Source of the DNA: Diprion similis
Lineage: Eukaryota > Arthropoda > Insecta > Hymenoptera > Diprionidae
DNA length: 64,000 nt
Assembly: GCF_021155765.1 (NCBI RefSeq)
Contig: NC_060108.1
Location: 21,415,025 to 21,479,024, forward strand
Direction of reading: 5' to 3'
This document shows, piece after piece, positions 12,501-26,000 of the stretch (its first letter is position 1; each line of letters starts with the position of its first letter). The notes below the pieces were generated by a model. It was not told the origin of the DNA. It saw only the letters and a program-made list of their open reading frames with translations, and ran no database searches. The position numbers were made by a program, and so were the translations under genes.

Positions 12501-15500
12501 CGATTAAGCGCAGTCCCAATACGCTGCGAGCGATAGCTGAAAAGTTACGGCCGAAAAACTCATGATTTTCATCGGCATTTCTCTGCTGCTGGTCCTACGC
12601 TGTTTTTGATGTGTTTTCTGAGTTCCTGGTGGTCCAATTACTCTAGAGATGGTTATACAAATCGATTCCGAGACGACAAATTTTCGGCTCCGAAAATGGC
12701 AAAAAAAGTAAGGCTAACCCCTTTGGATTTTTGGCGAAAATTTCGACGAGTTTGAAAAAAGCTGCAATCAATTTTCGCATGCCCTATTCCGACGTAATTT
12801 TGCGAGAGAAATCGATTAAGCGCAGTCTCAATACGCTGCGAGCGATAGCTGAAAAGTTACGGCCGAAAAACTCATGATTTCCATCGTCATTTGTCTGCTG
12901 CTGGTCCTACGCTGTTTTTGATGTGTTTTCTGAGTTCCTGGTGGTCTAATTACTCTAGTGATGGTCATACAAATCGATTCGGAGACGACAAATTTTCGGC
13001 TCCGAAAATGGCCAAAAAAGTAAGGCTAACCCCTTTGGATTTTTCGCGAAAATTTCGACGACTTTGAAAAAAGCTGCAATCAATTTTCGCATGCCCTATT
13101 CCAACGTAATTTTGCGAGAGAAATCGATTCAGCGCAGTCCCAATACGCTGCGAGCGATAGCTGAAAAGTTACGGCCGAAAAACTCATGATTTTCATCGTC
13201 ATTTCTCTGCTGCTGGTCCTACGCTGTTTTTGATGTGTTTTCTGAGTTCCTGGTGGTCCAATTACTCTAGAGATGGTCATACAAATCGATTCCGAGACGA
13301 AAAATTTTCGGCTTCGAAAATGGCCAAAAAAGTAAGGCTAACCCCTTTGGATTTTTGGCGAAAATTTCGACAAGTTTGAAAAAAGCTGCAATCAATTTCC
13401 GCATGCCCTATTCCGACGTAATTTTGCGAGAGAAATCGATTGAGCGCAGTCCCAATACGCTGCGAGCGATAGCTGAAAAGTTACGGCCGAAAAACTCATG
13501 ATTTTCATCGTCATTTCTCTGCTGCTGGTCCTACGCTGTTTTTGATGTGTTTTCTGAGTTCCTGGTGGTCCAATTACTCTAGTGATGGTCATACAAATCG
13601 ATTCGGAGACGACAAATTTTCGGCTCCGAAAATGGCCAAAAAAGTAAGGCTAACCCCTTTGGATTTTTGGCGAAAATTTCGACGACTTTGAAAAAAGCTG
13701 CAATCAATTTTCGCATGCCCTATTCCGACGTAATTTTGCGAGAGAAATCGATTAAGCGCAGTCCCAATACGCTGCGAGCGATAGCTGAAAAGTTACGGCC
13801 GAAAAACTCATGATTTTCATCGTCATTTCTCTGCTGCTGGTCCTACGCTGTTTTTGATGTGTTTTCTGAGTTCCTGGTGGTCCAATTACTCTAGAGATGG
13901 TCATACAAGTGGATTCCGAGACGAAAAATTTTCGGCTTCGAAAATGGCCAAAAAAGTAAGGCTAACCCCTTTGGATTTTTGGCGAAAATTTCGACGAGTT
14001 TGAAAAAAGCTGCAATCAATTTTCGCATGCCCTATTCCGACGTAATTTTGCGAGAGAAATCGATTGAGCGCAGTCCCAATACGCTGCGAGCGATAGCTGA
14101 AAAGTTACGGTCGAAAAACTCATGATTTTCATCGTCATTTCTCAGCTGCTGGTCCTACGCTGTTTTTGATGTGTTTTCTGAGTTCCTGGTGGTCCAATTA
14201 CTCTAGAGATGGTTATGTAAATCGATTCCGAGACGAAAAATTTTCGGCTTCGAAAATGGCCAAAAAAGTAAGGCTAACCCCTTTGGATTTTTGGCGAAAA
14301 TTTCGACAACTTTGAAAAAAGCTGCAATCAATTTTCGCATGCCCCATGCCGACGTAATTTTGCGAGAGAAATCGATTGAGCGTAGTCCCAATACGCTGCG
14401 AGCGATAGCTGAAAAGTTACGGCCGAAAAACTCATGATTTCCATCGTCATTTCTCTGCTGCTGGTCCTACGCTGTTTTTGATGTGTTTTCTGAGTTCCTG
14501 GTGGTCCAATTACTCTAGTGATGGTCATACGAATCGATTCGGAGACGACAAATTTTCAGCTCCGAAAATGGCCAAAAAAGTAAGGCTAACCCCTTTGGAT
14601 TTTTGGCGAAAATTTCGACGACTTTGAAAAAAGCTGCAATCAATTTTCGCATGCCCTATTCCGACGTAATTTTGCGAGAGAAATCGATTGAGCGCAGTCC
14701 CAATACGCTGCGAGCGATAGCTGAAGAGTTACGGCCGAAAAACTCATGATTTTCATCGTCATTTCTCTGCTGCTGGTCCTACGCTGTTTTTGATGTGTTT
14801 TCTGAGTTCCTGGTGGTCCAATTACTCTAGTGATGGTCATACAAATCGATTCGGAGACGACAAATTTTCGGCTCTGACAATGGCCGAAAAAGTAAGGCTA
14901 ACCCCTTTGGATTTTTGGCGAAAATTTCGACGACTTTGAAAAAAGCTGCAATCAATTTTCGCATGCCCTATTCCGACGTAATTTTGCGAGAGAAATCGAT
15001 TGAGCGCAGTCCCAATACGCTGCGAGCGATAGCTGAAAAGTTACGGCCGAAAAACTCATGATTTTCATCGTCATTTCTCTGCTGCTGGTCCTACGCTGTT
15101 TTTGATGTGTTTTCTGAGTTCCTGGCGGTCCAATTACTCTAGTGATGGTCATACAAATCGATTCGGAGACGACAAATTTTCGGCTCCGAAAATGGCCAAA
15201 AAAGTAAGGCTAACCCCTTTGGATTTTTGGCGAAAATTTCGACGAGTTTGAAAAAAGCTGCAATTAATTTTCGCATGCCCTATTCCGACGTAATTTTGCG
15301 AGAGAAATCGATTAAGCGCAGTCCCAATACGCTGCGAGCGATAGCTGAAAAGTTACGGCCGAAAAACTCATGATTTCCATCGTCATTTCTCTGCTGCTGG
15401 TCCTACGCTGTTTTTGATGTGTTTTCTGAGTTCCTGGTGGTCCAATTACTCTAGTGATGGTCATACAAATCGATTCGGAGACGACAAATTTTCGGCTCCG

Positions 15501-18500
15501 AAAATGGCCAAAAAAGTAAGGCTAACCCCTTTGGATTTTTGGCGAAAATTTCGACGACTTTGAAAAAAGCTGCAATCAATTTTCGCATGCCCTATTCCGA
15601 CGTAATTTTGCGAGAGAAATCGATTAAGCGCAGTCCCAATACGCTGCGAGCGATAGCTGAAAAGTTACGGCCGAAAAACTCATGATTTTCATCGTCATTT
15701 CTCTGCTGCTGGTCCTACGCTGTTTTTGATGTGTTTTCTGAGTTCCTGGTGGTCCAATTACTCTAGAGATGGTCATACAAATCGATTCCGAGACGAAAAA
15801 TTTTTGGCTTCGGAAATAGCCAAAAAAGTAAGGCTAACCCCTTTGGATTTTTGGCGAAAATTTCGACGAGTTTGAAAAAAGCTGCAATCAATTTTCGCAT
15901 GCCCTATTTCGACGTAATTTTGCGAGAGAAATCGATTAAGCGCAGTCCCAATACGCTGCGAGCGATAGCTGAAAAGTTACGGCCGAAAAACTCATGATTT
16001 TCATCGTCATTTCTCTGCTGCTGGTCCTACGCTGTTTCTGATGTGTTTTCTGAGTTCCTGGTGGTCCAATTACTCTAGAGATGGTCATACAAATCGATTC
16101 CGAGACGAAAAATTTTCGGCTTCGAAAATGGCCAAAAAAGTAAGGCTAACCCCTTTGGATTTTTGGTGAATATTTCGACGAGTTTGAAAAAAGCTGCAAT
16201 CAATTTTCGCATGCGCTATTCCGACGTAATTTTGCGAGAGAAATCGATTGAGCGCAGTCCCAATACGCTGCGAGCGATAGCTGAAAAGTTACGGCCGAAA
16301 AACTCATGATTTTCATCGTCATTTCTCTGCTGCTGGTCCTACGCTGTTTTTGATGTGTTTTCTGAGTTCCTGGTGGTCCAATTACTCTAGTGATGGTCAT
16401 ACAAATCGATTCGGAGACGACAAATTTTCGGCTCCGAAAATGGCCAAAAAAGTAAGGCTAACCCCTTTGGATTTTTGGCGAAAATTTCGACGACTTTGAA
16501 AAAAGCTGCAATCAATTTTCGCATGCCCTATTCCGACGTAATTTTGCGAGAGAAATCGATTGAGCGCAGTCCCAATACGCTGCGAGCGATAGCTGAAAAG
16601 TTACGGCCGAAAAACTCATGATTTTCATCGTCATTTCTCAGCTGCTGGTCCTACGCTGTTTTTGATGTGTTTTCTGAGTTCCTGGTGGTCCAATTACTCT
16701 AGAGATGGTCATACAAATCGATTCCGAGACGAAAAATTTTCGGCTTCGAAAATGTCCAAAAAAGTAAGGCTAACCCCTTTGGATTTTTGGCGAAAATTTC
16801 GACGAGTTTGAAAAAAGCTGCAATCAATTTTCTCATGCCCTATTCCGACGTAATTTTGCGAGAGAAATCGATTGAGCGCAGTCCCAATACGCTGCGAGCG
16901 ATCGCTGAAAAGTTACGGCCGAAAAACTCATGATTTTCATCGTCATTTCTCTGCTGCTGGTCCTACGCTGTTTTTGATGTGTTTTCTGAGTTCCTGGTGG
17001 TCCAATTACTCTAGAGATGGTCATACAAATCGATTCCGAGACGAAAAATTTTCGGCTTCGAAAATGGCCAAAAAAGTAAGGCTAACCCCTTTGGATTTTT
17101 GGCGAAAATTTCGACGAGTTTGAAAAAAGCTGCAATCAATTTTCGCATGCCCTATTCCGACGTAATTTTGCGAGAGAAATCGATTGAGCGTAGTCCCAAT
17201 ACGCTGCGAGCGATAGCTGAAAAGTTACGGCCGAAAAACTCATGATTTTCATCGTCATTTCTCTGCTGCTGGTCCTACGCTGTTTTTGATATGTTTTCTG
17301 AGTTCCTAGTGGTCCAATTACTCTAGAGATGGTCATACAAAGCAATTCTAAGACGAAAAATTTTCGGCTCCGAAAATGGCCAAAAAAGTAAGGCTAACCC
17401 CTTTGGATTTTTGGCGAAAATTTCGACGAGTTTGAAAAAAGCTGCAATCAATTTTCGCATGCCCTATTCCGACGTAATTTTGCGAGAGAAATCGATTAAG
17501 CGCAGTCCCAATACGCTGCGAGCGATAGCTGAAAAGTTACGGCCGAAAAACTCATGATTTTCATCGTCATTTCTCTGCTGCTGGTCCTACGCTGTTTTTG
17601 ATGTGTTTTCTGAGTTCCTGGTGGTCCAATTACTCTAGAGATGGTCATACAAATCGATTCCGAGACGAAAAATTTTCGGCTTCGAAGATGTCCAAAAAAG
17701 TAAGGCTAACCCCTTTGGATTTTTGGCGAAAATTTCGACGAGTTTGAAAAAAGCTGCAATCAATTTTCTCATGCCCTATTCCGACGTAATTTTGCGAGAG
17801 AAATCGATTGAGCGCAGTCCCAATACGCTGCGAGCGATCGCTGAAAAGTTACGGCCGAAAAACTCATGATTTTCATCGTCATTTCTCTGCTGCTGGTCCT
17901 ACGCTGTTTTTGATGTGTTTTCTGAGTTCCTGGTGGTCCAATTACTCTAGAGATGGTCATACAAATCGATTCCGAGACGAAAAATTTTCGGCTTCGAAAA
18001 TGGCCAAAAAAGTAAGGCTAACCCCTTTGGATTTTTGGCGAAAATTTCGACGAGTTTGAAAAAAGCTGCAATCAATTTTCGCATGCCCTATTCCGACGTA
18101 ATTTTGCGAGAGAAATCGATTGAGCGTAGTCCCAATACGCTGCGAGCGATAGCTGAAAAGTTACGGCCGAAAAACTCATGATTTTCATCGTCATTTCTCT
18201 GCTGCTGGTCCTACGCTGTTTTTGATATGTTTTCTGAGTTCCTCGTGGTCCAATTACTCTAGAGATGGTCATACAAAGCAATTCTAAGACGAAAAATTTT
18301 CGGCTCCGAAAATGTCCAAAAAAGTAAGGCTAACCCCTTTGGATTTTTGGCGAAAATTTCGACGAGTTTGAAAAAAGCTGCAATCAATTTTCGCATGCCC
18401 TATTCCGACGTAATTTTGCGAGAGAAATCGATTAAGCGCAGTCCCAATACGCTGCGAGCGATAGCTGAAAAGTTACGGCCGAAAAACTCATGATTTTCAT

Positions 18501-20695
18501 CGTCATTTCTCTGCTGCTGGTCCTACGCTGTTTTTGATGTGTTTTCTGAGTTCCTGGTGGTCCAATTACTCTAGAGATGGTCATACAAATCGATTCCGGG
18601 ACGAAAAACTTTCGGCTTCGAAAATGGCCAAAAAAGTAAGGCTAACCCCTTTGGATTTTTGGCGAAAATTTCGACGAGTTTGAAAAAAGCTGCAATCAAT
18701 TTTCGCATGCCCTAATCCGACGTAATTTTGCGAGAGAAATCGATTGAGCGTAGTCCCAATACGCTGCGAGCGATAGCTGAAAAGTTACGGCCGAAAAACT
18801 CATGATTTTCATCGTCATTTCTCTGCTGCTGGTCCTACGCTGTTTTTGATGTGTTTTCTGAGTTCCTGGTGGTCCAATTACTCTAGAGATGGTCATACAA
18901 ATCGATTCCGGGACGAAAAACTTTCGGCTTCGAAAATGGCCAAAAAAGTAAGGCTAACCCCTTTGGATTTTTGGCGAAAATTTCGACGAGTTTGAAAAAA
19001 GCTGCAATCAATTTTCGCATGCCTTAATCCGACGTAATTTTGCGAGAGAAATCGATTGAGCGTAGTCCCAATACGCTGCGAGCGATAGCTGAAAAGTTAC
19101 GGTCGAAAAACTCATGATTTTCATCGTCATTTCTCTGCTGCTGGTCCTACGCTGTTTTTGATATGTTTTCTGAGTTCCTGGTGGTCCAATTACTCTAGTG
19201 ATGGTCATACAAATCGATTCGGAGACGACAAATTTTCGGCTCCGAAAATGGCCAAAAAAGTAAGGCTAACCCCTTTGGATTTTTGGCGAAAATTTCGACG
19301 AGTTTGAAAAAAGCTGCAATCAATTTTCGCATGCCCTATTCCGACGTAATTTTGCGAGAGAAATCGATTAAGCGCAGTCCCAATACGCTGCGAGCGATAG
19401 CTGAAAAGTTACGGCCGAAAAACTCATGATTTTCATCGTCATTTCTCTGCTGCTGGTCCTACGCTGTTTCTGATGTGTTTTCTGAGTTCCTGGTGGTCCA
19501 ATTACTCCAGAGATGGTCATACAAATCGATTCCGAGACGAAAAATTTTCAGCTTCGAAAATGGCCAAAAAAGTAAGGCTAACCCCTTTGGATTTTTGGTG
19601 AATATTTCGACGAGTTTGAAAAAAGCTGCAATCAATTTTCGCATGCCCTATTCCGACGTAATTTTGCGGGAGAAATCGATTGAGCGCAGTCCCAATACGC
19701 TGCGAGCGATAGCTGAAAAGTTACGGCCGAAAAACTCATGATTTTCATCGTCATTTCTCAGCTGCTGGTCCTACGCTGTTTTTGATGTGTTTTTTGAGTT
19801 CCTGGTGGTCCAATTACTCTAGAGATGGTTATACAAATCGATTCCGAGACGAAAAATTTTCGGCTTCGAAAATGGCCAAAAAAGTAAGGCTAACCCCTTT
19901 GGATTTTTGGCGAAAATTTCGACGAGTTTGAAAAAAGCTGCAATCAATTTTCGCATGCCCTATTCCGACGTAATTTTGCGAGAGAAATCGATTGAGCGCA
20001 GTCCCAATACGCTGCGAGCGATAGCTGAAAAGTTACGGCCGAAAAACTCATGATTTTCATCGTCATTTCTCTGCTGCTGGTCCTACGCTGTTTTTGATAT
20101 GTTTTCTGAGTTCCTGGTGGTCCAATTACTCTAGTGATGGTCATACAAATCGATTCGGAGACGACAAATTTTCGGCTCCGAAAATGGCCAAAAAAGTAAG
20201 GCTAACCCCTTTGGATTTTTGGCGAAAATTTCGACGAGTTTGAAAAAAGCTGCAATCAATTTTCGCATGCCCTATTCCGACGTAATTTTGCGAGAGAAAT
20301 CGATTAAGCGCAGTCCCAATACGCTGCGAGCGATAGCTGAAAAGTTACGGCCGAAAAACTCATGATTTTCATCGTCATTTCTCTGCTGCTGGTCCTACGC
20401 TGTTTCTGATGTGTTTTCTGAGTTCCTGGTGGTCCAATTACTCTAGAGATGGTCATACAAATCGATTCCGAGACGAAAAATTTTCAGCTTCGAAAATGGC
20501 CAAAAAAGTAAGGCTAACCCCTTTGGATTTTTGGTGAATATTTCGACGAGTTTGAAAAAAGCTGCAATCAATTTTCGCATGCCCTATTCCGACGTAATTT
20601 TGCGGGAGAAATCGATTGAGCGCAGTCCCAATACGCTGCGAGCGATAGCTGAAAAGTTACGGCCGAAAAACTCATGATTTTCATCGTCATTTCTC
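2717..20695. repeat. Higher-order repeat: 7,995-bp block duplicated at 32-monomer spacing
   Basis: Bases 2717-10711 are repeated as 12701-20695, offset exactly 9,984 bp (32 monomers). The five mismatches I found by eye are 3119/13103, 3925/13909, 4547/14531, 5829/15813 and 8331/18315; there may be a few more. Identity is therefore about 99.9 percent, which points to a recent event. The left boundary is set by 2716 (c) versus 12700 (a), the right by 10712 (a) versus 20696 (t). About 2 kb of array separates the two copies. Confidence 0.92.
6849..8720. repeat. Higher-order repeat: 3-monomer (936 bp) tandem duplication
   Basis: The three monomers from about 6,849 are repeated from about 7,785. 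Shared marks are the caattttctcatgccc variant, a GATCGC in place of GATAGC at about 6,915 and 7,851, and a following monomer carrying the aagcaattctaagacg variant. The same pair of trimers recurs at 16,833-18,704 inside the 32-monomer duplicate, so the trimer duplication came first. Confidence 0.82.
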
Positions 20696-23072
20696 TGCTG
20701 CTGGTCCTACGCTGTTTTTGATGTGTTTTCTGAGTTCCTGGCGGTCCAATTACTCTAGTGATGGTCATACAAATCGATTCGTAGACGACAAATTTTCGGC
20801 TCCGAAAATGGCCAAAAAAGTAAGGCTAACCCCTTTGGATTTTTGGCGAAAATTTCGACGAGTTTGAAAAAAGCTGCAATCAATTTTCGCATGCCCTATT
20901 CCGACGTAATTTTGCGAGAGAAATCGATTAAGCGCAGTCCCAATACGCTGCGAGCGATAGCTGAAAAGTTACGGCCGAAAAACTCATGATTTTCATCGTC
21001 ATTTCTCTGCTGCTGGTCCTACGCTGATTTTGATGTGTTTTCTGAGTTCCTGGTGGTCCAATTACTCTAGTGATGGTCATACAAATCGATTCGGAGACGA
21101 CAAATTTTCGGCTCCGAAAATGGCGAAAAAAATAAGGCTAACCCCTTTGGATTTTTGGCGAAAATTTCGACGACTTTGAAAAAAGCTGCAATCAATTTTC
21201 GCATGCCCTATTCCGACGTAATTTTGCGAGAGAAATCGATTGAGCGTAGTCCCAATACGCTGCGAGCGATAGCTGAAAAGTTACGGCCGAAAAACTCATG
21301 ATTTTCATCGTCATTTCTCTGCTGCTGGTCCTACGCTGTTTTTGATGTGTTTTCTGAGTTCCTAGTGGTCCAATTACTCTAGAGATGGTCATACAAAGCA
21401 ATTCTAAGACGAAAAATTTTCGGCTTCGAAAATGACCAAAAAAGTAAGGCTAACCCCTTTGGATTTTTGGCGAAAATTTCGACGAGTTTGAAAAAAGCTG
21501 CAATCAATTTTCGCATGCCCCATTCCGACGTAATTTTGCGAGAGAAATCGATTAAGCGCAGTCCCAATACGCTGCGAGCGATAGCTGAAAAGTTACGGCC
21601 GAAAAACTCATGATTTCCATCGTCATTTCTCTGCTGCTGGTCCTACGCTGTTTTTGATGTGTTTTCTGAGTTCCTGGTGGTCCAATTACTCTAGTGATGG
21701 TCATACAAATCGATTCGGAGACGACAAATTTTCGGCTCCGAAAATGGCCAAAAAAGTAAGGCTAACCCCTTTGGATTTTTGGCGAAAATTTCGACGACTT
21801 TGAAAAAAGCTGCAATCAATTTTCGCATGCCCTATTCCGACGTAATTTTGCGAGAGAAATCGATTAAGCGCAGTCCCAATACGCTGCGAGCGATAGCTGA
21901 AAAGTTACGGCCGAAAAACTCATGATTTTCATCGTCATTTCTCTGCTGCTGGTCCTACGCTGTTTTTGATGTGTTTTCTGAGTTCCTGGTGGTCCAATTA
22001 CTCTAGAGATGGTCATACAAATGGATTCCGAGACGAAAAATTTTCGGCTTCGAAAATGGCCAAAAAAGTAAGGCTAACCCCTTTGGATTTTTGGCGAAAA
22101 TTTCGACGAGTTTGAAAAAAGCTGCAATCAATTTTCGCATGCCCTATTCCGACGTAATTTTGCGAGAGAAATCGATTGAGCGCAGTCCCAATACGCTGCG
22201 AGCGATAGCTGAAAAGTTACGGCCGAAAAACTCATGATTTTCATCGTCATTTCTCTGCTGCTGGTCCTACGCTGATTTTGATGTGTTTTCTGAGTTCCTG
22301 GTGGTCCAATTACTCTAGTGATGGTCATACAAATCGATTCGGAGACGACAAATTTTCGGCTCCGAAAATGGCCAAAAAAGTAAGGCTAACCCCTTTGGAT
22401 TTTTGGCGAAAATTTCGACGACTTTGAAAAAAGCTGCAATCAATTTTCGCATGCCCTATTCCGACGTAATTTTGCGAGAGAAATCGATTGAGCGCAGTCC
22501 CAATACGCTGCGAGCGATAGCTGAAAAGTTACGGCCGAAAAACTCATGATTTTCATCGTCATTTCTCAGCTGCTGGTCCTACGCTGTTTTTGATGTGTTT
22601 TCTGAGTTCCTGGTGGTCCAATTACTCTAGAGATGGTCATACAAATCGATTCCGAGACGAAAAATTCTCGGCTTCGAAAATGTCCAAAAAAGTAAGGCTA
22701 ACCCCTTTGGATTTTTGGCGAAAATTTCGACGAGTTTGAAAAAAGCTGCAATCAATTTTCTCATGCCCTATTCCGACGTAATTTTGCGAGAGAAATCGAT
22801 TGAGCGCAGTCCCAATACGCTGCGAGCGATCGCTGAAAAGTTACGGCCGAAAAACTCATGATTTTCATCGTCATTTCTCTGCTGCTGGTCCTACGCTGAT
22901 TTTGATGTGTTTTCTGAGTTCCTGGTGGTCCAATTACTCTAGTGATGGTCATACAAATCGATTCGGAGACGACAAATTTTCGGCTCCGAAAATGGCCAAA
23001 AAAGTAAGGCTAACCCCTTTGGATTTTTGGCGAAAATTTCGACGACTTTGAAAAAAGCTGCAATCAATTTTT

Positions 23073-26000
23073 GCATGCCCTATTCCGACGTAATTTTGCG
23101 AGAGAAATCGATTAAGCGCAGTCCCAATACGCTGCGAGCGATAGCTGAAAAGTTACGGCCGAAAAACTCATGATTTTCATCGTCATTTCTCTGCTGCTGG
23201 TCCTACGCTGTTTTTGATGTGTTTTCTGAGTTCCTGGTGGTCCAATTACTCTAGAGATGGTCATACAAATGGATTCCGAGACGAAAAACTTTCGGCTTCG
23301 AAAATGGCCAAAAAAGTAAGGCTAACCCCTTTGGATTTTTGGCGAAAATTTCGACGAGTTTGAAAAAAGCTGCAATCAATTTTCGCATGCCCTATTCCGA
23401 CGTAATTTTGCGAGAGAAATCGATTGAGCGCAGTCCCAATACGCTGCGAGCGATAGCTGAAAAGTTACGGCCGAAAAACTCATGATTTTCATCGTCATTT
23501 CTCTGCTGCTGGTCCTACGCTGATTTTGATGTGTTTTCTGAGTTCCTGGTGGTCCAATTACTCTAGTGATGGTCATACAAATCGATTCGGAGACGACAAA
23601 TTTTCGGCTCCGAAAATGGCCAAAAAAGTAAGGCTAACCCCTTTGGATTTTTGGCGAAAATTTCGACGACTTTGAAAAAAGCTGCAATCAATTTTCGCAT
23701 GCCCTATTCCGACGTAATTTTGCGAGAGAAATCGATTGAGCGCAGTCCCAATACGCTGCGAGCGATAGCTGAAAAGTTACGGCCGAAAAACTCATGATTT
23801 TCATCGTCATTTCTCAGCTGCTGGTCCTACGCTGTTTTTGATGTGTTTTCTGAGTTCCTGGTGGTCCAATTACTCTAGAGTTGGTCATACAAATCGATTC
23901 CGAGACGAAAAATTTTCGGCTTCGAAAATGGCCAATAAAGTAAGGCTAACCCCTTTGGATTTTTGGCGAAAATTTCGACGAGTTTGAAAAAAGCTGCAAT
24001 CAATTTTCGCATGCCCTATTCCGACGTAATTTTGCGAGAGAAATCGATTGAGCGTAGTCCCAATACGCTGCGAGCGATAGCTGAAAAGTTACGGCCGAAA
24101 AACTCATGATTTTCATCGTCATTTCTCTGCTGCTGGTCCTACGCTGTTTTTGATATGTTTTCTGAGTTCCTCGTGGTCCAATTACTCTAGAGATGGTCAT
24201 ACAAAGCAATTCTAAGACGAAAAATTTTCGGCTCCGAAAATGGCCAAAAAAGTAAGGCTAACCCCTTTGGATTTTTGGCGAAAATTTCGACGAGTTTGAA
24301 AAAAGCTGCAATCAATTTTCGCATGCCCTATTCCGACGTAATTTTGCGAGAGAAATCGATTAAGCGCAGTCCCAATACGCTGCGAGCGATAGCTGAAAAG
24401 TTACGGCCGAAAAACTCATGATTTTCATCGTCATTTCTCTGCTGCTGGTCCTACGCTGTTTTTGATGTGTTTTCTGAGTTCCTGGTGGTCCAATTACTCT
24501 AGAGATGGTCATACAAATCGATTCCGGGACGAAAAACTTTCGGCTTCGAAAATGGCCTAAAAAGTAAGGCTAACCCCTTTGGATTTTTGGCGAAAATTTC
24601 GACGAGTTTGAAAAAAGCTGCAATCAATTTTCGCATGCCCTAATCCGACGTAATTTTGCGAGAGAAATCGATTGAGCGTAGTCCCAATACGCTGCGAGCG
24701 ATAGCTGAAAAGTTACGGCCGAAAAACTCATGATTTTCATCGTCATTTCTCTGCTGCTGGTCCTACGCTGTTTTTGATGTGTTTTCTGAGTTCCTGGTGG
24801 TCCAATTACTCTAGAGATGGTCATACAAATCGATTCCGGGACGAAAAACTTTCGGCTTCGAAAATGGCCAAAAAAGTAAGGCTAACCCCTTTGGATTTTT
24901 GGCGAAAATTTCGACGAGTTTGAAAAAAGCTGCAATCAATTTTCGCATGCCCTAATCCGACGTAATTTTGCGAGAGAAATCGATTGAGCGTAGTCCCAAT
25001 ACGCTGCGAGCGATAGCTGAAAAGTTACGGCCGAAAAACTCATGATTTTCATCGTCATTTCTCTGCTGCTGGTCCTACGCTGTTTTTGATATGTTTTCTG
25101 AGTTCCTGGTGGTCCAATTACTCCAGTGATGGTCATACAAATCGATTCGGAGACGACAAATTTTCGGCTCCGAAAATGGCCAAAAAAGTAAGGCTAACCC
25201 CTTTGGATTTTTGGCGAAAATTTCGACGAGTTTGAAAAAAGCTGCAATCAATTTTCGCATGCCCTATTCCGACGTAATTTTGCGAGAGAAATCGATTAAG
25301 CGCAGTCCCAATACGCTGCGAGCGATAGCTGAAAAGTTACGGCCGAAAAACTCATGATTTTCATCGTCATTTCTCTGCTGCTGGTCCTACGCTGTTTCTG
25401 ATGTGTTTTCTGAGTTCCTGGTGGTCCAATTACTCTAGAGATGGTCATACAAATCGATTCGGAGACGACAAATTTTCGGCTCCGAAAATGGCCAAAAAAG
25501 TAAGGCTAACCCCTTTGGATTTTTGGCGAAAATTTCGACGAGTTTGAAAAAAGCTGCAATCAATTTTCGCATGCCCTATTCCGACGTAATTTTGCGAGAG
25601 AAATCGATTAAGCGCAGTCCCAATACGCTGCGAGCGATAGCTGAAAAGTTACGGCCGAAAAACTCATGATTTTCATCGTCATTTCTCTGCTGCTGGTCCT
25701 ACGCTGTTTCTGATGTGTTTTCTGAGTTCCTGGTGGTCCAATTACTCTAGAGATGGTCATACAAATCGATTCCGAGACGAAAAATTTTCAGCTTCGAAAA
25801 TGGCCAAAAAAGTAAGGCTAACCCCTTTGGATTTTTGGTGAATATTTCGACGAGTTTGAAAAAAGCTGCAATCAATTTTCGCATGCCCTATTCCGACGTA
25901 ATTTTGCGGGAGAAATCGATTGAGCGCAGTCCCAATACGCTGCGAGCGATAGCTGAAAAGTTACGGCCGAAAAACTCATGATTTTCATCGTCATTTCTCA

